In this document: positions 13,801 through 20,972 of the stretch, in pieces | How positions within the stretch are numbered: the stretch's first letter is position 1 | How the letters are laid out: each line of letters starts with the position of its first letter | From: JACRGC01 sp041305345 | Lineage (GTDB): Archaea > Micrarchaeota > Micrarchaeia > Norongarragalinales > SBBD01 | Direction of reading: 5' to 3' | Length of the DNA: 64,000 nucleotides | NCBI GenBank assembly: GCA_041305345.1 | Contig: JBFYLP010000006.1 | Span: forward strand, 186,001-250,000 | Translations under genes and position numbers: made by a program | Notes under the pieces: generated by a model | Told to the model about the DNA's origin: nothing | What the model saw: the letters and a program-made list of their open reading frames with translations, nothing else | Database searches by the model: none

Positions 13801-14235
13801 ATGGCAAAAAATCAATTGATTTTTACTTTAGGGTCAGCACGCGGAAAAGGAATCTCGGTTTTTGACACTAAAGATAAGCGGTTTGCAAGAAAAAAATTTT
13901 CGCGGTTAGAAGAAAAAACAATTTTCGATAGATTTCATGGAAAATGCAAAATTTGCGGAAGAAGAATCGAATTTAGAGATGGAGATGTCGACCACATTAG
14001 ACCAGTTTCTAAAGGCGGGTCAAACAGAGGAAGCAACCTGCAATGGCTGTGCCATAGCTGCAATCAGCTAAAAGGTAACAGTAAAACCAATAATCAAGTG
14101 AGGGCAATCGTTTTTGGAAAAACTCGGAGCAGAGGTAAAAGGCAAACAAGAAAAAAATCCGAGAATAAGTCATCCTCTTTGTTGCCGACCGCATTTGGTG
14201 ATTTGAAAAGAACAAGCTTTGGATTTAAGGTATAG
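13801..14235 (+). CDS. HNH endonuclease domain protein
   Basis: This encodes 144 residues. The HNH core is clear: CKIC (zinc pair), VDHIRPVSKGG with the catalytic His, GSNLQWLCHSC with the Asn and second zinc pair. The N-terminal 40 residues and the basic tail (KTRSRGKRQTRKKSENK) have no known domain. The codon use is distinctly A/T-rich and Lys/Asn-heavy compared with its neighbours, pointing to recent acquisition. It sits between dtdA and rpoL without other mobile genes. A role as a homing or defence nuclease is possible; restriction partners are not seen. Confidence 0.85.
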   Translation: MAKNQLIFTLGSARGKGISVFDTKDKRFARKKFSRLEEKTIFDRFHGKCKICGRRIEFRDGDVDHIRPVSKGGSNRGSNLQWLCHSCNQLKGNSKTNNQVRAIVFGKTRSRGKRQTRKKSENKSSSLLPTAFGDLKRTSFGFKV

Positions 14236-14240
14236 AATCA

Positions 14241-14510
14241 CTATTTCAGCGCTTTCTTTAGAGTCTTCTCGAAATCCTCGAGGTCTTCCTTCACGGATTC
14301 GAGGGCCTTCTTAAGTTCCTTGTGGGGTGCCTTCGCCTTGAGCCGGATTATCGGGTTGCCGCGAAGAGGGTGCTCGTATGCTGCTGCTGCGAACGTTACG
14401 CCCTTGCTCTGGGCGAGCCGATCGACAACCACATTCGCAAAGCCCACATCCTCCCCTACGAGCATAAGCTCGAGAAAATTGTCCTCCTCCTTCAAGACCT
14501 TGATATCCAT
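14241..14510 (-). CDS. rpoL: DNA-directed RNA polymerase subunit L (Rpb11-like)
   Basis: An 89-residue protein with the typical RpoL pattern: MDIKVLKEEDNFLELMLVGE, then TFAAAAYEHPLRGNPIIRLKAK and a helical C-terminus. RpoL pairs with RpoD to form the assembly platform of the archaeal RNA polymerase, the counterpart of one bacterial alpha subunit. The gene follows rpoK with a 12-base gap, and both are likely expressed together. Confidence 0.95.
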   Translation of the reverse strand: MDIKVLKEEDNFLELMLVGEDVGFANVVVDRLAQSKGVTFAAAAYEHPLRGNPIIRLKAKAPHKELKKALESVKEDLEDFEKTLKKALK

Positions 14511-14522
14511 CGAAAACCCCTC

Positions 14523-14711
14523 TCAGACGCCCCTTACCACTTGCAGCGGAAGCGCGTTCTTCTCAAACTCGAAAAGCGCAAGCTGCACGGCATTGAACAT
14601 CCCCTTTGGCGTCTTTACCAGGCAGGGCGCGCCCATTGCAAGCTGCAGCGCACGCGCGCCAATCAGCCTTGCCTTCTCGTATTTCGTAAGCTCGATTTGC
14701 TGCTTGCTCAT
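14523..14711 (-). CDS. rpoK: DNA-directed RNA polymerase subunit K (Rpb6/omega)
   Basis: Sixty-two residues with the family signature LTKYEKARLIGARALQLAMGAP and the conserved ending ALFEFEKNALPLQVVRG. RpoK corresponds to bacterial omega and eukaryotic Rpb6 and stabilises the largest subunit. The ATG at 14711 is chosen because GGTG lies seven bases upstream; an in-frame start at 14744 adds eleven residues not expected in the family and would leave no room for a leader after the TATA-like element near 14745-14755. It precedes rpoL. Confidence 0.93.
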   Translation of the reverse strand: MSKQQIELTKYEKARLIGARALQLAMGAPCLVKTPKGMFNAVQLALFEFEKNALPLQVVRGV

Positions 14712-14897
14712 GATATGCACCGTAGCATCATAGATGAAAACCACTAGTTAAAAGCGTCATTTATTATCCCTAATCCAATTTTTAAACCTTGCCTTGCCCC
14801 TTTCTTTTTAGGAAAAAGAAAGGTGCGATTGCGCAGACCTTTCGTCTGCTTATCGCGCAGCAAAGCTGCACGATGGCTCCGCGCCAAAGAAAAAAAG

Positions 14898-15053
14898 TGC
14901 GGTTGCCGGGATCCCCGACCATGTTGCTCATCCGCCCATCAAATTAAGAGGGGTAGAGGCAACCCGAGTAGGGGAGGTACCTCCCCTATAGGGGTTATCG
15001 GACCCGGGTCTCCAGCTTGGGAAGCTAGAATTCTGCCACTGAAACACAACCGC
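14898..15053 (-). tRNA. tRNA-Gly (CCC) with an 85-base intron in the T-loop
   Basis: The 5' exon is 15053-14997 and the 3' exon 14911-14898. Acceptor GCGGTTG pairs with CAACCGC, anticodon stem CTAGC/GCTGG flanks loop TTCCCAA (anticodon CCC), and T-stem CCGGG pairs with CCCGG only after removal of 85 bases. The D-stem outer pair is a mismatch. The T-loop after splicing is TCCGATT, so the intron lies between positions 59 and 60. A canonical bulge-helix-bulge supports this. RtcB, needed to join the halves, is encoded at 57540-58973; the splicing endonuclease is not in the window. Confidence 0.88.
14912..14996 (-). other. tRNA intron with bulge-helix-bulge splice site
   Basis: The central helix pairs exon TCCG with intron CGGG. 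The two three-base bulges are ATA (cut after AT) and GAT (cut after GA). The outer helix is the T-stem CCGGG/CCCGG and the inner helix starts with ACC/GGT. Inside the intron, AGGGGAGGTACCTCCCCT is a perfect palindrome that forms a hairpin. Part of this intron is repeated at 567-591 beside tRNA-Thr. Confidence 0.8.
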
Positions 15054-15203
15054 ATCAAACGGAAGGGATTTGGAAAAACGGATTAATAAAACAATTGGGG
15101 GTTGCGGGGGCACGTGGCGGGGGAATGCTATCGCCCATGGATGTCGTTAGGTTTAAAAAGATGATATCGGTATCCTATATATTACACTTCACAGGTGGTA
15201 ACG

Positions 15204-15527
15204 ATGTCGGTAAAGTTGTCTCAGTTGATTGGAATGGATATCTACACCGATTCCGCGCAGTTCATCGGAAAGGTCTACGACGTGATATTGGATCTGCAGA
15301 AGGGCGAGGTCGTGAGGCTCACGCTCGAGCCAATCAAGGTCGCAAGCAAGGAGGAGGCGAAGCGCGTGTTCAAGGAAAAGACAGTGCTCTACCGCTCGGT
15401 TAAGGCGGTTGAGAAAATCATAATCGTTTCCGCAACCGGATCAGTCGGGCAGGAGCTCGAGGAGGAAGAGGAGAAGCCCGCAGCGCCGGATAAGCCGATG
15501 CCTTATTCTTACAGGTACAGGAAATAG
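15204..15527 (+). CDS. PRC-barrel protein, CdpB-like candidate
   Basis: This 107-residue protein has a PRC-barrel in its first 75 residues: KLSQLIGMDIYTDSAQFIGK, VYDVILDLQKGEVVRLTLE, and a strand ending in KIIIVSATG. The tail is acidic and then Pro/Tyr-rich (DKPMPYSYRYRK). The ATG at 15204 has an AGGTGGT site seven bases upstream. Small archaeal PRC-barrel proteins of this type (CdpB) act in FtsZ-based cell division with SepF; an FtsZ lies at the other end of this window. The division role is an inference from family and not certain. Confidence 0.75.
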   Translation: MSVKLSQLIGMDIYTDSAQFIGKVYDVILDLQKGEVVRLTLEPIKVASKEEAKRVFKEKTVLYRSVKAVEKIIIVSATGSVGQELEEEEEKPAAPDKPMPYSYRYRK

Positions 15528-15539
15528 TGCGGGTGCGCC

Positions 15540-15986
15540 ATGATCCAGGAAATCCCAAAAGAAATCAAGGCTAGCCTGTACCAACTCGGCGAGGAAAAAA
15601 AGATCCCCGAAATTTATCTTCACAAGGTCCTTTTTTTGTGGCAAAATGCGGATACGCGCGTGTCCTCGAACGAGGCAAAAAAGCTCCTCCCGGAGCTTAA
15701 AAAGGCCTTGTCCGAATACGCACAAGGAAGGCACCCAACCCGCATAATTCCTGATTCAAAATTGATTAAGATCGTGAATTTCCACCTATCGGATTACGGC
15801 AGGCTTAATGCGCTAAAGGTTCTGCCGGACGTTCGCAGGCCGGAGGAAAGGTATGCTTTCAAATACCAACCTGCCGTCTTAAGAGCCATGCTCAGGGAAA
15901 AATTCAAAATAAAGCTAGTCGAAAAAAAATCCAAGGCGAAAGGTGGGGGGCTATGGAAGTATCGAGACCACTGGCGCCATATCTAA
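15540..15986 (+). CDS. Unknown 148-residue basic protein
   Basis: I do not recognise this protein. It is helical and basic. Visible blocks are an N-terminal helical region with LHKVLFLWQNADTRVSSNEAK, a central NFHLSDYGRLNALKVLPDVRRPEERYAF, and a Lys-rich C-terminus ending in GLWKYRDHWRHI. No Cys pairs, signal or membrane span is seen. It follows the PRC-barrel gene by 12 bases in the same direction, suggesting co-transcription, and overlaps the stop of the convergent Ig-like gene by four bases. Confidence 0.55.
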   Translation: MIQEIPKEIKASLYQLGEEKKIPEIYLHKVLFLWQNADTRVSSNEAKKLLPELKKALSEYAQGRHPTRIIPDSKLIKIVNFHLSDYGRLNALKVLPDVRRPEERYAFKYQPAVLRAMLREKFKIKLVEKKSKAKGGGLWKYRDHWRHI

Positions 15987-16384
15987 ACAACCCTTAATTC
16001 GACCTTCTTCCTAACCTCATTGAGGACGTAGCTGTAATCACGGTAGTGCGAAATCGCATATATCAGCACAGGATAGCTCGCCTTGGGCACCCGCTGGCCC
16101 GAGAAGATCGAAAGTTTCACGTCCTTCATTTCGTGCGGCTGGAGCGTGCCGAGCCGGATCTCCCTTTGCTGCATGAAGCCGCTCTTGTCAAGCCCGAGCG
16201 GTTTGGGGACCTGCACGACAATTGCAGTTAGCACCTCCTTATCGATATTGTTGGTGATTTTGATCTCCAAATCAACGGAATCGGCAAGGTGCGCGTTCAG
16301 CTTGAATGGATGGAACTCCGTTTGGAGCGTGAATATTGTTTCGTGGGAAAGATCCTTCTTGCCAAACAAGTCCAAAATGCCCAT
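15983..16384 (-). CDS. Small Ig-like beta-sandwich protein, unknown role
   Basis: This product is 133 residues and lacks a signal peptide. After MGILDLFGKKDLSHE the sequence alternates strands in the manner of an immunoglobulin-like or arrestin-like sandwich: NAHLADSVDLEIKITNNI, LTAIVVQVPKPLGLD, IRLGTLQPHEMKDVKLSIFS, and a C-terminal KKVELRVV strand. The L-x-P-x-E-x-K pattern before the seventh strand is common in CARDB/NEW3-like domains. It seems to be cytoplasmic. It is a single gene, convergent with its neighbour. Function unknown. Confidence 0.6.
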   Translation of the reverse strand: MGILDLFGKKDLSHETIFTLQTEFHPFKLNAHLADSVDLEIKITNNIDKEVLTAIVVQVPKPLGLDKSGFMQQREIRLGTLQPHEMKDVKLSIFSGQRVPKASYPVLIYAISHYRDYSYVLNEVRKKVELRVV

Positions 16385-16521
16385 AACACCACCAAGTAAA
16401 ACGAGAATACGAACGATAGCATAAAGCGAAGAAGTTATTTAAAGTTATTGAGGGGGCGGCGGGGGGTTACAGTTTTAAACTCCGGCGTAATAATTTCGCT
16501 GGAATAGGCGAATTAAAAAAA

Positions 16522-17517
16522 ATGGGAATAAGCGCTAGCATCACAATATTGCTTGTAGCCCTGCTTGCACTTGGCTATTCCAGCAACCGCCTTGTTAGCC
16601 TGCTTACGGGCATATCAGCAAGGCTCAGGTTCCCAAAATTCCTACTAAGCTTCGTGGTCCTCGGGCTTGGCACATCGCTTCCCGACCTGTTCGTATCCTC
16701 GCTTGCCGCATCAAAAAACCAGCCCGAACTCGTTCTTAGCACCATCCTTGGCGCCAACATCATCGTGCTCTGCCTCGTTTTGGGGATCGTCACGATAATA
16801 AAGGGCAATTTCAGGGTGCGCGAGAGCACGATCATCGACAATTTCGCATACATTTTCCTCGTGCTTGCAATTCCGTTCTTCCTTTTGCTGGATGGCCGGC
16901 TTACCGTGATCGATGGATTCATACTGATAATCATCTACCTGATGTACATTTACAACATCAAGGAGCAGGAGGCAATCATCCGAAGGGAGGAGGTGGAAAC
17001 GCACCAGGTCTTCATACAGGGGCTGAAGGTAAGGAGCCTTAGCAACGCATTGCTGCAGCTTCTGCTTCTCCTTGCGGTCGCTTACGTTGCATCCAATTTC
17101 ATCGTGCAAAGCGCAATCGAGATCATCGGTCTTTACCATATCGACCCGCTCATAATGGGCTTTACAATACTGTCGCTTGGGATTGCGATACCGGAATTTG
17201 CAGTTGACCTAAGCGCCCTTAGGGCGCGCGAGGAGGAGGTCATCTGGGGCGACCTGATTGGAAGCTTCGTGACAGAGCTTACGTTCATCCTTGGCGCGGC
17301 AGCAATCGTTGGCGGAACGCTTACATTCAACCTCTCGCACTTCATTGTGCCGTATGCGTTCATGGTATTCGCATTCCTGCTCGTGTTCTTCTTCGCATAC
17401 AAGAAGAAGGAGCTCTCGAAGAAGGAGGGCATCGTTCTCGTGCTCCTATATTTCATCTTCCTAAGCGCGCAATTCGACATCCTGCTTGGCGAATCCTCCG
17501 GGGCGCTGCTTCCGTGA
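16522..17517 (+). CDS. Sodium/calcium exchanger family antiporter
   Basis: A 331-residue membrane protein with ten or so hydrophobic helices and the two inverted alpha repeats of the CaCA family: GLGTSLPDLFVSSLAASKNQ with GANI in the first half and GIAIPEFAVDLSALRAREEE with DLIGSF in the second. The acidic residue positions (Asp in LPD, Glu in IPE) are those that bind the cation. A cytosolic loop with KEQEAIIRREEVE lies between the halves. The likely job is export of Ca2+ in exchange for Na+ or H+. It is a single gene. Confidence 0.9.
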   Translation: MGISASITILLVALLALGYSSNRLVSLLTGISARLRFPKFLLSFVVLGLGTSLPDLFVSSLAASKNQPELVLSTILGANIIVLCLVLGIVTIIKGNFRVRESTIIDNFAYIFLVLAIPFFLLLDGRLTVIDGFILIIIYLMYIYNIKEQEAIIRREEVETHQVFIQGLKVRSLSNALLQLLLLLAVAYVASNFIVQSAIEIIGLYHIDPLIMGFTILSLGIAIPEFAVDLSALRAREEEVIWGDLIGSFVTELTFILGAAAIVGGTLTFNLSHFIVPYAFMVFAFLLVFFFAYKKKELSKKEGIVLVLLYFIFLSAQFDILLGESSGALLP

Positions 17518-17641
17518 GTACCGGAGGGGATGGGCATTCCAGCCTTCCCTCTAGCAATTCTTGCCTCCTGCGGCTGCCCGTTGCCCCAAAAAACGGCAAC
17601 CTTTAAATACGCCGCCGGATTATACGCAATGTAGTGAGGGT

Positions 17642-17812
17642 ATGGACCAAAGGGCGCAGACTTCCACCGAATACATTCTGTTGGTAGCCCTTGGGCTCGT
17701 CATCGTGCTTGCGGGGATTTCGATTGCGACCCAAATCAAGGACGTCGCGGACGTGATCTCGACTAGGATAGAAGCCGACAGGACCGCGATCATCGGAATG
17801 TTCCTGGAATGA
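17642..17812 (+). CDS. Small class III-signal pilin
   Basis: The start at 17642 gives a 56-residue product, MDQRAQTSTEYILLVALGLV..., with the archaeal class III signal (Q-x-S-x-E-Y right before the hydrophobic helix) recognised by EppA. After cleavage the mature chain would begin near the Gln, giving an N-terminal helix and a short polar tail. A TTTAAATA element at about 17603-17610 lies 30 bases upstream. The prepilin peptidase gene follows 17 bases later, so this is the first gene of a pilin operon. The longer open frame upstream is not supported. Confidence 0.85.
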   Translation: MDQRAQTSTEYILLVALGLVIVLAGISIATQIKDVADVISTRIEADRTAIIGMFLE

Positions 17813-17829
17813 AAAAGCGGGGGTAACCA

Positions 17830-18936
17830 ATGTGGGAATACGCAATTGTGCTCTTCATCCTGCTCGTTTTCCATTACGACCTTAAATACAGGATGATCCC
17901 CGATGCGATCAACTTCTTCTTCCTTTTCCTTGCGATCGCTGCAGCAATATTCGAGTACGATTTCGGGCTTCCCAGCCTTCTTGCATCCTACGTGCCGTTC
18001 TTCTGCCTTAACTTCGCATTCGCATACCTCCTCTACAGGTTTGGGGTATGGGCAGGCGGGGACGTGAAGTTCTTCACGGCATTGATGGCATTCATGCCCG
18101 TCTATTACCCCGAATTTAGGGTATATTCCGCATTCTCGGTATTCCTTACATCAGCAATACTCGTGGCGCCAATAACACTCCTATACTACCTGAAGGAGAT
18201 TCTCCTCTTCAGGCGCGAGTTCAGGCAGATATTCATTGATGGGGTCTATTCGGCCACAAGGGGAACGGCGCTAGCGTTTTCAGCTTTGCTAGTAGTATCC
18301 TTCTTCACAAGGGACTATTCTGCCCCGCCCTATCTCGCACTGCTAATACTCGTCTCCTTCCTCTTCCAGGCCCGTATGAGGCTCACGATACCCCTAGTGA
18401 TGCTAGGGTCGCTCTTCTTCCTTTTCTTTCGGGTCGGGGAAGCTAGCGCACTCCCTGCGGATTTCCTGTATTACAGGCTGGAGGAATACCTTTCCTTGCT
18501 GATACTGCTTTTCTTCAGCTCCCTGATTTTGCACCTGCTCCGAAATTCCTTCAGGCTGGTTTCAAGGGAGGTGCTAACAAAGCCCGTTGCAATTAGCGAA
18601 ATCCGGGAGGGGGACATACCAGCTGAAACGCTGTACCTGGAAGGCGGGAAGATTAGGAGATGGTCGCCATTTAATGTTTGGAAAACGGTTCGGGAGGCGT
18701 TGAAGCGCGGCAACAGGCTGCACATAAAGGATGCATTTAGGGCAATTCGGCCAAGGGGAAAAATCATCATTGACTCCCTAAAGGCGCGGGGGCTTGTTGC
18801 TTCGGAGATAAAACAGTTAAAAAGGCTCCGCGTCAAACAGATTCTTGTGAAGGAGGCACTGCCGTTTGCACCGGTCATCGCAGCAGCATTCCTAATCCAC
18901 AGGCATCTGGATATCTTAAGGGCATTTGGGTACTAG
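17830..18936 (+). CDS. Prepilin peptidase, EppA/FlaK type (A24 aspartic protease)
   Basis: The product has 368 residues. The two catalytic aspartates are Asp17 in YDLKYRMIPD and Asp78 in WAGGDVKF, the second within the G-x-G-D type motif (here AGGD). About six membrane helices carry these, and a C-terminal cytoplasmic domain of some 120 residues (from about 245; ISEIREGDIPAETLYLEGG) is larger than in FlaK and typical of the EppA-like group. It would cleave class III signals of the adjacent pilins. It is flanked on both sides by such pilins, in one operon. Confidence 0.9.
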   Translation: MWEYAIVLFILLVFHYDLKYRMIPDAINFFFLFLAIAAAIFEYDFGLPSLLASYVPFFCLNFAFAYLLYRFGVWAGGDVKFFTALMAFMPVYYPEFRVYSAFSVFLTSAILVAPITLLYYLKEILLFRREFRQIFIDGVYSATRGTALAFSALLVVSFFTRDYSAPPYLALLILVSFLFQARMRLTIPLVMLGSLFFLFFRVGEASALPADFLYYRLEEYLSLLILLFFSSLILHLLRNSFRLVSREVLTKPVAISEIREGDIPAETLYLEGGKIRRWSPFNVWKTVREALKRGNRLHIKDAFRAIRPRGKIIIDSLKARGLVASEIKQLKRLRVKQILVKEALPFAPVIAAAFLIHRHLDILRAFGY

Positions 18937-18938
18937 GT

Positions 18939-19355
18939 ATGGGAAACGCAAGGGCGCAGGGAAGCATCGAATTCTTTCTCATAGCTGGCTTCATCCTGCT
19001 TGCGACATCGGTCCTGCTCACACAGGCGGACAGGCAGATTTCTGGAACCAGCGCGCTAAACAACGTGCTTATTGCAAGGAGCGCGCTCGACCTCGAGGCA
19101 AGCACCCTGAAATACGTTTATTTTTCGGGCTCATACACTTCGATCAACCATAAAATATTCATACCCGTTGGGGCGCAGTGCTTTTACATTGCGGGCTCGA
19201 GGCTCGCGTGCATCGTTCCCGGCGCAGGCAGCAGGGTGGTTGGCGAGCAGCTAGAGACGCCCGTCCCATCCGTGGAGCCCTCCTGCCATAAGAGCGGCTG
19301 GGTTTCCATAACGACAATCAACCAGGCGGGTATGCTGAACGTCTCCTGCACGTGA
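18939..19355 (+). CDS. Class III-signal pilin-like protein
   Basis: A 138-residue protein beginning MGNARAQGSIEFFLIAGFIL. The AQGSIEFF stretch is a class III prepilin signal, with cleavage expected before Gln and Glu at position 5 of the mature chain. The rest has one conserved-looking domain with four Cys (QCFYIAG, LACIV, EPSCHK, NVSCT) that may form disulfides outside the cell. The gene starts two bases after the peptidase stop. It is a minor or major pilin candidate. Confidence 0.85.
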   Translation: MGNARAQGSIEFFLIAGFILLATSVLLTQADRQISGTSALNNVLIARSALDLEASTLKYVYFSGSYTSINHKIFIPVGAQCFYIAGSRLACIVPGAGSRVVGEQLETPVPSVEPSCHKSGWVSITTINQAGMLNVSCT

Positions 19356-19363
19356 TCCCAATT

Positions 19364-19732
19364 ATGCTTAAGGCCCAAAGCGCTGCCGAATACGTCACAC
19401 TCGTGGCGCTTATTTTCGTGCTAGTTGCGGCGATGATGCTAATTGCGTTCCGGCAGCAGGAGCTGACTCTCGCCCTTTCAACAACAAGGCTGACTTGCAT
19501 ACAATACGGCGGGATGAACTCGAGTGCAAGCTGCAACGAAATTAGGTATTACTACGTTGCATCGCAAAACGTTACAATCGTTCCCGTGACAGCAGGAGCG
19601 CTAACGCCCGAGCAGCAAGCGGAACTGAGGGGAAGGATAATTGGCAACTTGGGGCAGATTTTCAAGCGCACGGATGCAGCGGGAAGGTGCATGACAGCCG
19701 CTTATTACTCATACTGCATCTCATTCCCTTAA
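19364..19732 (+). CDS. Class III-signal pilin-like protein
   Basis: The ATG at 19364 yields 122 residues beginning MLKAQSAAEYVTLVALIFVL, a textbook class III signal (Q-S-A-x-E-Y). A GTG four codons earlier overlapping the preceding stop is the alternative start. The globular part has Cys pairs (LTCIQYGG, ASCNEIRYYY; GRCMTAAYYSYC) and a PEQQAELRGRI helix. It is the last gene of the EppA-pilin operon. Confidence 0.83.
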   Translation: MLKAQSAAEYVTLVALIFVLVAAMMLIAFRQQELTLALSTTRLTCIQYGGMNSSASCNEIRYYYVASQNVTIVPVTAGALTPEQQAELRGRIIGNLGQIFKRTDAAGRCMTAAYYSYCISFP

Positions 19733-19754
19733 AAAAAGCATCAACGGAATAAGG

Positions 19755-20243
19755 CTAGGGTTTTTGCCTGGAGCCCCTTCCCTTTTTTCCGACAATAAGT
19801 TTGCGTCCCTTCCCTGAATGATCCGGCCTGCGCCTTGCCTTTCTTCGGATTAGGTATGCGGAGAATGCTCCCGATCCAAGCAGCCAAAAAAGAGTGGAGA
19901 GGGCGGAATACCTGATTATTTTTTCCATGGAAATTATCGCTATTTGGGCCAGTGCAAGGGGCGCCTTGGCAATTCCTGGAAGGTATACGCCGGTTCTTGA
20001 AAGCTCGTTCATCCCCAAGGAGAGAACGAGGAGGGAGATTACCGAGATGGAGAGGTTGTTTAGGCCGGATGCGATCACAGATGCCTTGAGCACCTCCATA
20101 TAATTAAGGTAAAAATACCCTAAACCACGTTTTCCAAGAAGGCTGTATGCAAGGAGGGCCAAAAGAACGATTACGGAGTAGAAAACCGCGAACGCAACCA
20201 ACGCTACGAAGGAAAGCAACAAGAAATCGAGAACTGAAACCAT
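19755..20243 (-). CDS. Unknown membrane protein
   Basis: About 162 residues with three or four hydrophobic helices (SVLDFLLLSFVALVAFAVFY; SISVISLLVLSLGM; a C-terminal LSTLFWLLGSGAFSAYLI), ending in a strongly basic tail (RRKARRRPDHSGKGRK). The ATG at 20243 is preferred over a GTG three codons earlier. No family is recognised. It is followed on the same strand by nothing close; the MarC-like gene is 40 bases upstream, so they may share a transcript. Confidence 0.6.
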   Translation of the reverse strand: MVSVLDFLLLSFVALVAFAVFYSVIVLLALLAYSLLGKRGLGYFYLNYMEVLKASVIASGLNNLSISVISLLVLSLGMNELSRTGVYLPGIAKAPLALAQIAIISMEKIIRYSALSTLFWLLGSGAFSAYLIRRKARRRPDHSGKGRKLIVGKKGRGSRQKP

Positions 20244-20282
20244 TTCAACCACACGATACGGAAGCGCTACGCAGGAATAAAC

Positions 20283-20885
20283 TCAAAACCCGCTCCGGAT
20301 AAAGCCAACTGCAACGGCTATTAGAAGCAATCCAAGCACCCTGGAGGAAATCTCGATCACATTGGGGCCAAGCACCTTTAACAGACGGCCCGCATTGAGC
20401 AGAATGACCCAGTTGACGAAAAGCGATGTTAGCGCTGCTAGCAATGTCACCCAAAAACCAATTGCGGGATCGTATGAAAGAACGATGAGGCTAGTAATGA
20501 CGCCAGGCCCAGTGATCAGCGGCACGCCAATTATCGTTGCAGCAACGTGGTAATCGGCAATTGGCCGCTCCTTTTTCCCATAGCCGAAAACGAGCTGCGC
20601 CCCCAAAATCAGCAGGACCGCGCCGCCAGCTATCTTGAAATTGGCGGACGTGATGTTGAACGCCCCAAGTATGTAATTGCCAAATAGGATGAAAATGATG
20701 ACGACTGATGTGGCGACGAGGAGCGCTTGGTTTGCGGCCTTCATCCTATTGATCTTTGAAAATTTCTTCGTGACAACAAGGAAAACCGGAAGCGAACCGA
20801 AGGGGTCCATTATTGCAAATATCAGCGCGAACGCCCGGAGGAACGGCTCAATGGGAAGCGATTCTAGCATGTAATAATGAGCCAT
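20283..20885 (-). CDS. MarC-family integral membrane protein
   Basis: The 200-residue product has six hydrophobic helices and the MarC pattern: an early FAIMDPFGSLPVFLV, then KIAGGAVLLILGAQLVFG, GVPLITGPGVITSLIVL, and a closing ISSRVLGLLLIAVAVGFI. MarC proteins were once tied to antibiotic resistance but their function is not known. The gene is preceded by a run of promoter-like AT-rich bases and is divergent from nadC. Confidence 0.92.
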   Translation of the reverse strand: MAHYYMLESLPIEPFLRAFALIFAIMDPFGSLPVFLVVTKKFSKINRMKAANQALLVATSVVIIFILFGNYILGAFNITSANFKIAGGAVLLILGAQLVFGYGKKERPIADYHVAATIIGVPLITGPGVITSLIVLSYDPAIGFWVTLLAALTSLFVNWVILLNAGRLLKVLGPNVIEISSRVLGLLLIAVAVGFIRSGF

Positions 20886-20935
20886 CCCCCCTTAAAAAAT
20901 CCATTTCCTTAGCAAGCCAAGCAATCCTTCCAGCC

Positions 20936-20945
20936 TTATAAAACA
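20936..20945 (+). promoter_or_regulatory. Candidate TATA box for nadC
   Basis: CTTATAAAAC lies about 30-35 bases upstream of the ATG at 20973, consistent with an archaeal promoter and a very short leader. Confidence 0.4.
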
Positions 20946-20972
20946 GTCCGCCCCTAATATTTTTTGAGGGAA

